Below are positions 8,888 to 15,617 of a DNA stretch of 64,000 bases, piece after piece. Position numbers and translations under genes: made by a program. The notes under the pieces were generated by a model, which ran no database searches, had not been told where the DNA came from, and saw only the letters and a program-made list of their open reading frames with translations. Within the stretch, counting starts at the first letter, position 1, and every line of letters begins with the position of its first letter. Source of the stretch: JACQFK01 sp036383955. GTDB lineage: Bacteria > Planctomycetota > MHYJ01 > JACPRB01. Location of the stretch: positions 12,120 to 76,119 of the forward strand of contig DASVNH010000219.1 in assembly GCA_036383955.1 (NCBI GenBank). The letters are read 5' to 3'.

Positions 8888-9657
8888 AGTGCCACGAGGC
8901 GAAGCGGCGGCTCGACCTCTTCATGGACGGGGAGCTGGCGGTTCCCGAAAACCTGTCGGTCCTCGAGCATCTCAATCTCTGCCGGCCCTGCGCGGACGTG
9001 TTCGAGGGCGAGAAGCGGCTGCGGACGTCGATGAAGGCCCGGCTCGGCGCGCTGCGCGCGCCCGCCGGCCTCGCGGCCCGGCTCTCGGCGTCGCTGGGCG
9101 GCGGCGAGGTCGCCGCGTTCCCCTCTCGCCGCGGGGGGATGATCGCGGCGGCGGCGATCTTCTTCGCGATCGTCGGCTCGCTGCTCTTCTCGGAGGGGCC
9201 CGGCGTCCAGCTGCTGGCGTCCGAGCTGTCGGAACGGCACGGGCGGCGCGAGGCCTACGCCTGCGGCGAGGGCGGCGACGAGCGGCGCTGCCTCTGCCCG
9301 GCCTGCACGACGGACGTCGCGCCCGCGATCCGGAGCTTCTTCGAGAAGCACGCGGAGCGCGACTATTGCGCGCACGTGGCCGAGGCGTCGAAAGTCGGTT
9401 ACGCGTACGAGGGCGTGGCGGCCTGGCGCTGCCGCGGCGGGGACGAGGTCTTCTGGTCGTCGTGGAGGACGTCGAACGGCTCCCGCGTCTCCCACGCCCT
9501 GGTCGCGCTGGCCCTCGACGCCCCGCGCGCCGAGCGCAAGGCCGGCCGCGTCGTGCTCTTCTACCCGCGGAGCCCCGAGCTCGCCTGCGTCTTCGTCTTC
9601 GACGACGCCGCCGAAGCCGGGCGCTTCACGTCCGCCCTCGGGCTTCCGAAGCCCTAG
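8884..9657 (+). CDS. Zinc-finger anti-sigma factor with periplasmic domain
   Basis: 257 residues. The N-terminus has the ZAS-type motif: MKCHEAKRRLDLFMDGEL then HLNLCRPCADVF (H-x3-C-x2-C). One transmembrane segment (about residues 88-106) separates it from a Cys-rich outer domain with CLCPAC, CAHV and WRCRG motifs. It should hold the co-encoded sigma factor at the membrane until a periplasmic, perhaps redox or metal, signal releases it. Its TAG stop shares a CTAG with the stop of the convergent antitoxin gene. Confidence 0.85.
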   Translation: MKCHEAKRRLDLFMDGELAVPENLSVLEHLNLCRPCADVFEGEKRLRTSMKARLGALRAPAGLAARLSASLGGGEVAAFPSRRGGMIAAAAIFFAIVGSLLFSEGPGVQLLASELSERHGRREAYACGEGGDERRCLCPACTTDVAPAIRSFFEKHAERDYCAHVAEASKVGYAYEGVAAWRCRGGDEVFWSSWRTSNGSRVSHALVALALDAPRAERKAGRVVLFYPRSPELACVFVFDDAAEAGRFTSALGLPKP

Positions 9658-9968
9658 ACGGCCCGCGTCTTCCCGCGGACCGGCTTGAACACCACGACGA
9701 CCTCCGTCGCGGTTGCCTCGGCGATCTTCAGGAGCGTCTTGAGGCTGAACCCCTCGTAGCGGCCGCTCTCCAGACGGGAGATGGTCTGCTGCTTCGTGCC
9801 CATGCGGCGGGCCAGCTCCGCCTGGCTGACGCCGAGCTTTTCCCGCAGCCGGACGATCTGATGGGCCACTTCCACCGCCAGGCGGGCCTGCCGGAAATGC
9901 TCCCGGAACCCCGGCTTGCGCAGCTTCCGGGCCAGCCAGTCGTCCAGAGTCCGCGCCTTGGATCTCAC
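9654..9968 (-). CDS. XRE-family antitoxin
   Basis: 104 residues from a GTG start that overlaps the toxin stop (GTGA). The C-terminal half is a Cro/CI helix-turn-helix (LREKLGVSQAELARRMGTKQQTISRLESGRYEGFSLKTLLKIAEA) followed by a short hydrophobic tail. The toxin-first order and the HTH antitoxin match HigBA-type systems. It should neutralise the upstream RelE-like toxin and repress the operon. Confidence 0.85.
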   Translation of the reverse strand: MRSKARTLDDWLARKLRKPGFREHFRQARLAVEVAHQIVRLREKLGVSQAELARRMGTKQQTISRLESGRYEGFSLKTLLKIAEATATEVVVVFKPVRGKTRAV

Positions 9969-10330
9969 AGCTCCACCTCCCCGTTCCTGATCCGAGCTTC
10001 GAAGTCCTTCATGCGCGCCTCGGCCGTCTCGATCTCGCGGGGTGGAAGAGCCGGCGTTCTCTTCGTGATCGCGTGGGCGACCACGACGATCCGCCCTTCT
10101 CGAAAGTAGTAGAGCAATCGATGCTCCTTGCGGCCCAGCGAGATCCGCAATTCCCACAACTTGCCCCGCACGTGCGCCGCGTGCGGACGTCGCAGGGCCG
10201 GCCCCTGATCCGCCAGATAGTCCAGCGCGGCCAGCACTTTGGCCTGCTCCTTCTCCGGCAGCCGCTCCACGTACTCGGTGACCGGCGAGTGGCCGGCCGC
10301 CGACACGTAGAGCACGACCCGATAGGACAT
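9965..10330 (-). CDS. RelE/HigB-superfamily toxin (Gp49-like)
   Basis: 121 residues with the RelE-fold hallmark core VRGKLWELRISLGRKEHRLLYYFREGRIVVVAHAITKRTPALPPREIETAEAR, closely resembling phage-derived Gp49-like/HigB toxins. Members are usually ribosome-dependent mRNA interferases. The basic residues K/R in LGRKEHRLLYY and the downstream TKR are candidate catalytic positions. It heads the toxin-antitoxin operon; the start is supported by a clear AGGAGAGA just upstream of the ATG. Confidence 0.87.
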   Translation of the reverse strand: MSYRVVLYVSAAGHSPVTEYVERLPEKEQAKVLAALDYLADQGPALRRPHAAHVRGKLWELRISLGRKEHRLLYYFREGRIVVVAHAITKRTPALPPREIETAEARMKDFEARIRNGEVEL

Positions 10331-10432
10331 TCTCTCTCCTTTTGGGGGTCCACAGCAAGATTGATGTGTCCGTGGTCCTATGAATGTAAACGGATCTGAT
10401 GTGTCGGAATGGGCCGCGTGAGCGGAGGCGGG

Positions 10433-10582
10433 TTAGCCTTCTAACCGGCGCGCGCCGTGATGAACCACGAGCTTCGCGCAGGCCAAGGACAGGGGCGTGA
10501 CCGCGACCAGGCGCTTGATGCTCATGGGTTCCGCGACCGCGCCAGGGGCAGGAACTCCTAGGGGAAGAGAGTCGGGTTTCAT
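10433..10582 (-). CDS. Possible 49-residue coupled ORF
   Basis: A 49-codon ORF whose ATG overlaps the stop of the upstream membrane-protein gene (ATGA), the same coupling used by many real genes here. The product is Ala/Leu/Val-rich with no recognisable domain. Small size and lack of family support make it doubtful. Confidence 0.25.
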   Translation of the reverse strand: MKPDSLPLGVPAPGAVAEPMSIKRLVAVTPLSLACAKLVVHHGARRLEG

Positions 10583-11142
10583 GGACGTCCGCGGCGGGCG
10601 GAGCGCGGCTTGCCCAGGATCTCCGAGGCGAGCAGCAGCTTCGCGCCGGAGCTGAGGCGGGGATTGCGGAACAGGATCTCGTCGAGCGTGCGCGGCCGGG
10701 CGCGGTGCGCGACTTCCGCCGGCGCGCCCTCGGCCAGCTGCTGGACCGGCTCCTCCGGCGGCTCGGGCTCGACGGCCTCCGGCTCCGGCGCGGGACGTCG
10801 GGCCTCCCGCATCCGGCGGATCTCTTCGTCGGGATCGACATCCGGCGTCTCCACGACGTCCGCGGGCGCCTGGCTCGCCTCCTGGGCGGCCCGGCGGCGC
10901 CGCTCGATGTACGGCCCGAAGACCTCCTCGAGCACGTTCTCGTAGGGCAGGCGCGGCCGGCCCTCGTCGTAGGCGGGGCCGGGCGGCGGCTCGAGCTCGC
11001 CCTCGGGCTTGCCTTCGAGCCTCCGCTTCTCGGCTTCCTTCTTCTTCCGCCACCGCTCGATCAGCGGCCCCAGCAGGGCGGCCGCGATGAAGAGGATGAG
11101 CAGGATGAGATTGAAGACCGCCTTGAAGTCCTTCGAATCCAT
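10579..11142 (-). CDS. Single-pass membrane protein downstream of floA
   Basis: 187 residues: an N-terminal transmembrane helix (FNLILLILFIAAALLGPLI), then a highly charged, Pro/Glu/Arg-rich cytoplasmic region with low-complexity EPEPEAVEPEPPEEP, ending in a conserved-looking short segment (LDEILFRNPRLSSGAKLLLASEIL). It lies 3 bp after floA, suggesting a partner of the flotillin membrane domain. No family was recognised. Confidence 0.65.
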   Translation of the reverse strand: MDSKDFKAVFNLILLILFIAAALLGPLIERWRKKKEAEKRRLEGKPEGELEPPPGPAYDEGRPRLPYENVLEEVFGPYIERRRRAAQEASQAPADVVETPDVDPDEEIRRMREARRPAPEPEAVEPEPPEEPVQQLAEGAPAEVAHRARPRTLDEILFRNPRLSSGAKLLLASEILGKPRSARRGRP

Positions 11143-11145
11143 GGC

Positions 11146-12186
11146 TCAGCTCGTCTTGGTCTCCGGGCCCGGCGAGCCGCCGGCGATCGACTTCCGCATG
11201 TCCGTGTCGGCCTGCACGTTGCGCATGTTCATGTAGTCCATGATCCCGAGCCGGCCGTTCCGGAAGGCGTCGGCCATCGCCATCGGCAGCTCCGCCTCGG
11301 CCAGCGTGACCTTCGCGCGGTTCTCCTTGTCGAGGGCCACCATTTCCTGCTCGCGGGCGACGGCCAGGGCGCGCCGCTTCTCCGCCTCGGCCTGCGCCAT
11401 GCGCTTGTCGGCCTCGGCCTGGTCCACCCGCAAGCGGGCGCCGACGTTGTCGCCGACGTCCACGTCCGCGATGTCGATCGACACGATCTCGAACGCCGTC
11501 TGGGAGTCGAGGCCCTTGTCGAGCACGCCCTTGGAGATCCGGTCGGGGTTCTCGAGCACGTTCTTGTAGCTTTCGGCCGAGCCGATCGAGCTCACGATGC
11601 CTTCGCCGACGCGCGCGACGATCGTCTCCTCGGCGGCGCCGCCGACCAGCCGCTCCAGGTTCGTCCGCACCGTGACGCGCGCCTTCACTTTCAGCTGGAT
11701 GCCGTCCTTCGCGACCGCGTCCAGGGTGTCGCGGCCCTTCTTCGGGTCCGGGCAGTCGATGACGCGCGGCCGCACGCTCGTCTGCACCGCGTCCAGGACG
11801 TCGCGGCCCGCGAGGTCGATGGCCGTCGCCTGCTGGAACGTCAGGTTGATCTTCGCCTTGTTCGCCGCGATGAGGGCCGTCACGACCCGGATCACGTTGC
11901 CCTTGGCCAGGTAGTGCGCCTCCAGGGCGTTCGAATCGACCGGGATGCCCGCCTTCACGGACATGATCCGCGCCGTGACGATGGTCAGCGGCGAGACCTT
12001 CCGCAGCGACATCCCCACCAGGTCGAGCAGCCCGACCCGCGCGCCGGACAGCAGCGCCTGGATGTACAGCAGGCCGTACTTCAGGATGATGATGAAGAAG
12101 ATCAGCAGCGTCAGGACGAGCGCGCCGATGGCGGCGTACCCGAGCGGTCCGCTGAAGAACGTGGCCTGCGCGAGAAGTGCGCTCAT
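11146..12186 (-). CDS. floA: Flotillin-like protein FloA
   Basis: 346 residues. A hydrophobic hairpin near the N-terminus (ALVLTLLIFFIIILKYGLLYIQALLSGARV) is followed by an SPFH/PHB domain with LVGMSLRKVSPLTIV, IDLAGRDVLDAVQTSV and VDKGLDSQTAFEIVSIDIADVDVG-type motifs and a C-terminal Ala/Glu-rich coiled coil (RLRVDQAEADKRMAQAEAEKRRALAVAREQE). Bacterial FloA scaffolds functional membrane microdomains. It sits directly behind two nfeD genes, the classic NfeD-flotillin operon. A good Shine-Dalgarno (GGGAGGAA) precedes the ATG. Confidence 0.95.
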   Translation of the reverse strand: MSALLAQATFFSGPLGYAAIGALVLTLLIFFIIILKYGLLYIQALLSGARVGLLDLVGMSLRKVSPLTIVTARIMSVKAGIPVDSNALEAHYLAKGNVIRVVTALIAANKAKINLTFQQATAIDLAGRDVLDAVQTSVRPRVIDCPDPKKGRDTLDAVAKDGIQLKVKARVTVRTNLERLVGGAAEETIVARVGEGIVSSIGSAESYKNVLENPDRISKGVLDKGLDSQTAFEIVSIDIADVDVGDNVGARLRVDQAEADKRMAQAEAEKRRALAVAREQEMVALDKENRAKVTLAEAELPMAMADAFRNGRLGIMDYMNMRNVQADTDMRKSIAGGSPGPETKTS

Positions 12187-12195
12187 GATTCCTCC

Positions 12196-12244
12196 CTAGT
12201 GCCGAGTCTCGAATGACGTCCGGGGGACGCCTTCCAGATTCTAG
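12196..12244. repeat. Short CTAG-bounded intergenic element
   Basis: The 49-bp gap between nfeD and floA begins and ends with CTAG. It carries a small internal GACGTCC/GGGACG hairpin and a GATTCTAGATCTTAGATTC-like repeat at one end that recalls the heptamer arms at 19558-19658. The last CTAG supplies the stop codon of the short NfeD gene. The assignment to the hairpin family is weak. Confidence 0.35.
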
Positions 12245-12699
12245 ATCTTAGATTCCGGATCCGTCGCGCGAACGACGATCCGGTTGCCTTCCACCTTGAC
12301 GACCTTCACGGCCGTGCCCCGCGCCACCAGCTCGCCGGCCGTCACCACGTCGATCCGGCGGCCGTCGATCGCCACCACCCCGGCGGGGCGCAGCTCGGTG
12401 ACCGACTCGCCCTGCTTGCCGGCCAGCGCCGCGTAGTCGCTCGCGAAGGACGACCCGCCCTCCAGCGTCGACTTCAGCGTCATGCGCTTCATGCCGGTGA
12501 GCAGCGCCAGCGGGCCCACGATCACCGCCAGGACGATCTGGGCCATCCCGATCGCCCAATGGTGCCGGAAGCCGAAGAAGACCGACGTCCCGATCATCCC
12601 CAGGCCGATCAGGCCCATGACGAGGCCCGGCAGGAACGCCTCCGCCGTGATCAGCGCGAGGCCCGCCATGTACAGGACGGCGACCAGCCAGAGGTCCAT
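12241..12699 (-). CDS. Short NfeD-family membrane protein
   Basis: 152 residues: three hydrophobic helices (about residues 5-22, 27-45 and 50-68) followed by an OB-fold NfeD domain with LAGKQGESVTELRPAGVVAIDGRRIDVVTAGELVARGTAVKVVKVEGNRIVV. This is the NfeD1a-like form lacking the protease domain. It lies between the long NfeD and floA, where OB-fold NfeD proteins are thought to act with the flotillin. Confidence 0.9.
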   Translation of the reverse strand: MDLWLVAVLYMAGLALITAEAFLPGLVMGLIGLGMIGTSVFFGFRHHWAIGMAQIVLAVIVGPLALLTGMKRMTLKSTLEGGSSFASDYAALAGKQGESVTELRPAGVVAIDGRRIDVVTAGELVARGTAVKVVKVEGNRIVVRATDPESKI

Positions 12700-12702
12700 C
12701 GT

Positions 12703-14163
12703 TCAGCGCTTCGTCCGCGCCACCACGATCCGCATGCCTTCCACCCGCAGGATCTCCACCGGCTCGCCCTGCGCGATGAATTCGCCTTCGGCGACCACGT
12801 CCAGGATCTGGCCGTCGACCGAGATCTTTCCGCCCGGCCGCAGCGGCGTCGTCGCGTGGCCGTGCCGGCCCGCGAGGTCGGGGGACGTCGACGTCCCCGG
12901 CGCCGCGCCGACGAGCTCCGTCTGGAGGACCAGCCGGTTGGCGACGGGAACCTTCGGCAGGAAGCGCAGGACGAACAGGAAGAGCACGGAGGCCGTCGCC
13001 AGCGACGTGAGCGTGCGGCCGACGGAGCTGAGGAGGACGTCGACCTCCCACGGCGCGCCCTGGGTGTCCGGCAGGGTGAAGCCCTGTAGGGAGAGGATGA
13101 GGCCGGCCGCGGCGCAGACGGCGCCGAGGATGGCGAGGATGCCGCCGGTGGGGAGGAGGAGGATCTCGACGAGGACGAGGCCGACGCCGATCGCGAAGAG
13201 GACGATGTCGGTCGCCTCGGCGAGGCCGGCGAGGCTGTGCCCGAAGAAGAACAGGAGCAGGCAGACGGCGCCGAGCACGCCGGGAACGCCGAAGCCCGGC
13301 GTCTTGAACTCGATCCAGAGGCCGACGACGCCGATCACGAGGAGGATCATGGCGACGCCGCCCGAAGTGATGAAGCCCACGAAGTTCTCGGACCAGCTGG
13401 GGACGACGTGGATCTCCGCGGCCGCCGCCAGGCCGTGGTCCTTCCAGATCTCCTCGCGGCTCCGGACGATCTTGCCCATGCCGGCGTCGACGACCTGCCG
13501 GTCGGTCAGGGTGAGGAGCTTGTCCTTGCTGTCGAAGGGAACGCGGGGGACGTCGAACGTCTTCCCTTCGCCGCGGATCTTGTCGATCTCGCCCACGGTG
13601 AGGTAGAGCTTCTTGCCGTCGACGAGGACTTCGAAGACTTCCAGGTCGCGGTCGACCATGGCGACGGCGAGGTTGGGCGGATAGCCGTTCTGCTCGGCGC
13701 GGGCCCGGAACTTCTCTCGGAACCCGGAGACGTACTTTTCCTCGACCGCGGTGGCGCCCTCCGGGCCCTGCTGGACCACCGCCGCGGCGCCGATGACGGT
13801 GCCCGGGTACATGTAGAGCTTCTTGCAGGACAGGGCCAGGAACGCGCCGGCGGACCACGCGGCGCCGAGCGAGTCTCCCGATTCGGCGGGGCGGATGAAG
13901 GCGGCCGTCGGGACGGTCAGGGCGGTCATGGCCTCGCCCATGGCGAGGGTGTGGTCGACGCGGCCGCCGGGGGTGTCGATCTCGAAGATGACCAGGGCGG
14001 GCTTGGCGTCGCCCATCTCCTTGATGGCGCGGCGGACGAGGGCGAGATTGGGGGTGTCGATCGGTCCGTGGATGGGGACGACGACGACCCGGGCCGGCGC
14101 GGCCGCGGGGGCGGCGACGTCCTGGGCGGCGGCGCTCAGGAGGAGGGCGAGGGTTCCTATCAT
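12703..14163 (-). CDS. NfeD-family membrane-bound serine protease (ClpP-class, long form)
   Basis: 486 residues: signal peptide; ClpP-like protease domain with IHGPIDTPNLALVRRAIKEM, FEIDTPGGRVD, PAESGDSLGAAWSAGAFLALSC (candidate catalytic Ser) and QNGYPPNLAVAMVDRDLEV; about five transmembrane helices (residues 270-415); and a C-terminal OB-fold (GHATTPLRPGGKISVDGQILDVVAEGEFIAQGEPVEILRVEG). This is the NfeD1b type that cleaves membrane proteins such as stomatins. It is the first gene of the nfeD-nfeD-floA unit. Confidence 0.93.
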   Translation of the reverse strand: MIGTLALLLSAAAQDVAAPAAAPARVVVVPIHGPIDTPNLALVRRAIKEMGDAKPALVIFEIDTPGGRVDHTLAMGEAMTALTVPTAAFIRPAESGDSLGAAWSAGAFLALSCKKLYMYPGTVIGAAAVVQQGPEGATAVEEKYVSGFREKFRARAEQNGYPPNLAVAMVDRDLEVFEVLVDGKKLYLTVGEIDKIRGEGKTFDVPRVPFDSKDKLLTLTDRQVVDAGMGKIVRSREEIWKDHGLAAAAEIHVVPSWSENFVGFITSGGVAMILLVIGVVGLWIEFKTPGFGVPGVLGAVCLLLFFFGHSLAGLAEATDIVLFAIGVGLVLVEILLLPTGGILAILGAVCAAAGLILSLQGFTLPDTQGAPWEVDVLLSSVGRTLTSLATASVLFLFVLRFLPKVPVANRLVLQTELVGAAPGTSTSPDLAGRHGHATTPLRPGGKISVDGQILDVVAEGEFIAQGEPVEILRVEGMRIVVARTKR

Positions 14164-14218
14164 TCCGAACCGATTCTATCCGAAGGGGGGACGGGAACCA
14201 AGGGCGGCCCGTAACGGG

Positions 14219-14262
14219 GAAAAGAAAACGGGCCGTCCGGATCGCTCCGGACGGCCCGTTCG
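14219..14262 (-). terminator. Rho-independent terminator
   Basis: A perfect 14-bp inverted repeat (arms ACGGGCCGTCCGGA and its complement, 14229-14260, loop TCGC) is followed on the minus strand by TTTTCTTTT. It lies 15 bp past the stop of the YHS/thioredoxin-like gene and should end that transcript. Confidence 0.85.
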
Positions 14263-14276
14263 TAATCTCGCGGAAA

Positions 14277-14858
14277 CTACTTCGCCATGGACTTGATGGC
14301 GGCGGCGATCGCCGTCTTGACGGCCGCGGGGCCGCCGCTGGTGATCTTCTTGAGCTCCTTGGGGGCCTCGCCGCGGGGGTCGAGGATGAGCAGCGTGGGC
14401 GCCGAGGTGACCTTGTACTTCTTGGCGTCCTCGCCGTTCTTGTCGAAGGTCACGGAGGCGAAGAGGACGTTGCCGAAGGACTCGTCGAGCGAGGGGTCGC
14501 CGAGCATCTCGCTGAAGAGCTTCGTCTTGCCGCCCGCGTCGCCGAAGAGCAGCACGACCGGCTTGGAGCCCGCCTTGCCGTCCTTGAGAGCCTCGGCTTC
14601 CGAGGCCACGCCCGTGCGGGGCTGGGGGCCCGCCAGGCCCGGGATGTTCGACACGAACTTTTCGGGATTCGACTCGAACTGGCCCTTGCAGTTGCCGCAG
14701 CAGAGGCCGACGGTCTTGCCCTTGTAGACCGCCGTGATGCCCGGCTTGATGGGCGTGCCGCCCTTGACGGGGCACGTGTCGTTGATCGGCTTGCCCTGGA
14801 CCGCCCAGACCAAGCCCGCGGCGGCCAACAGGGCCGCGCCCGCTCCGAGAATCTTCAT
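14277..14858 (-). CDS. Exported YHS-like plus thioredoxin-fold protein
   Basis: 193 residues starting at the ATG preceded by GGGGAGAAG. A signal peptide (MKILGAGAALLAAAGLVWA) precedes a short metal-binding YHS-like module (DTCPVKGGTPIKPGITAVYKGKTVGLCCGNCKGQFESNPEKFV). The second half resembles a thioredoxin fold (VVLLFGD... LFASVTFDKNGEDAKKYKVTSAPTLLILDPRGE) but lacks a CxxC redox pair: GDAGGKTK stands where it would be. A periplasmic metal or redox-sensing role is likely; the exact function is unknown. Confidence 0.75.
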   Translation of the reverse strand: MKILGAGAALLAAAGLVWAVQGKPINDTCPVKGGTPIKPGITAVYKGKTVGLCCGNCKGQFESNPEKFVSNIPGLAGPQPRTGVASEAEALKDGKAGSKPVVLLFGDAGGKTKLFSEMLGDPSLDESFGNVLFASVTFDKNGEDAKKYKVTSAPTLLILDPRGEAPKELKKITSGGPAAVKTAIAAAIKSMAK

Positions 14859-14957
14859 GATCTTCTCCCCGTTTAACAGTCTTGATACCCAACGGCGCCG
14901 GCCCCTCCAAAGTATCCGCAAAAGGAATGTTCCAAATCGGGCGGTTCAATGCGACCC

Positions 14958-15095
14958 CTAGCAGGCTGCTGAAAAAAGCATTGGGCAATAGGCATTAGGC
15001 ATTGGCGGGGCCGTTCCCCCTCGGGGGGACAAGGGGGGACGGGTCTGCTAATGCCAATGGCCCAATGCCTATTGCCTTTTTCGGCAGCCTGCTAG
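14958..15095. repeat. CTAG-bounded 138-bp inverted-repeat element
   Basis: The left end CTAGCAGGCTGCTGAAAAA and the right end (its complement, one mismatch) are bounded by CTAG on both sides. Inside are 7-bp units GGCAATA, GGCATTA, GGCATTG on the left and CCAATGG, CCAATGCC, TATTGCC on the right, around a core with C and G runs. The right CTAG provides the stop of the adjacent minus-strand gene. It looks like a non-autonomous palindromic element; AGCAGGCTGCTGAAAAA-type ends occur as intergenic repeats in other genomes. Confidence 0.75.
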
Positions 15096-15502
15096 ATCGC
15101 GACCGTGCCGAAGCCTTCGAAAGAATGCAGGGCGTGGTGAGCCCGCATGAACAGGTCAGCACAATCCTCGCAGAGGAAGAGCTTGATCGGTCCGCCCGGT
15201 CTGGGCCTGATGTTCGCGATGGACGCCCCGCACGCGGCACAAGGCCCCTCGCCGTTCCGCCGATCCTCGGTGATGCTTCCTTCTCGGAGAGCCGCCAGCT
15301 TTCGCAGACCCGCTTCGTACTCGTCTATGGCAAGGGCGATGAACTGCTTTGCTTGGAACCCCTTCGCGTTCAACTCCCGCAGTTCCGCCAGGAGCGGCAG
15401 GCATTCCTTAAGGATCTCGGCCCGTGCCCGGCTGGGGGCGACGGTCATCCGTTGTCCCCGGACCATGAGGCCGTCGAAGTAGGTTGGACGCCCGGAACAC
15501 AT
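15092..15502 (-). CDS. Small zinc-ribbon protein of unknown function
   Basis: Up to 136 residues; internal ATGs at 15466 and 15448 are equally possible starts because none has a clear ribosome-binding site. A helical N-terminal half (LKECLPLLAELRELNAKGFQAKQFIALAIDEYEAGL) is followed by a treble-clef-like pair CAACGASI... LFLCEDCADLFMRAHHAL (CxxC, CxxC). The stop codon is created by the flanking repeat element, so the original C-terminus may have been altered. Confidence 0.55.
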   Translation of the reverse strand: MCSGRPTYFDGLMVRGQRMTVAPSRARAEILKECLPLLAELRELNAKGFQAKQFIALAIDEYEAGLRKLAALREGSITEDRRNGEGPCAACGASIANIRPRPGGPIKLFLCEDCADLFMRAHHALHSFEGFGTVAI

Positions 15503-15548
15503 GCGGAGTGTCGGGGTGATCCATCTCGAGCATGGCCGCGGACCTTCC

Positions 15549-15592
15549 TGAAAAAGAAAAGGACCCGGCCCCTCGCGGAGCCGGGTCCTTCC
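15549..15592 (-). terminator. Rho-independent terminator
   Basis: Arms AAGGACCCGGC (15559-15569) and their complement (15580-15590) form a strong stem; on the minus strand it is followed by TTTTCTTTTT. It lies 26 bp beyond the stop of the large HEAT-repeat protein gene and should terminate it. Confidence 0.85.
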
Positions 15593-15617
15593 GTAGTTTC
15601 CTGTACCTGTCCCCGGT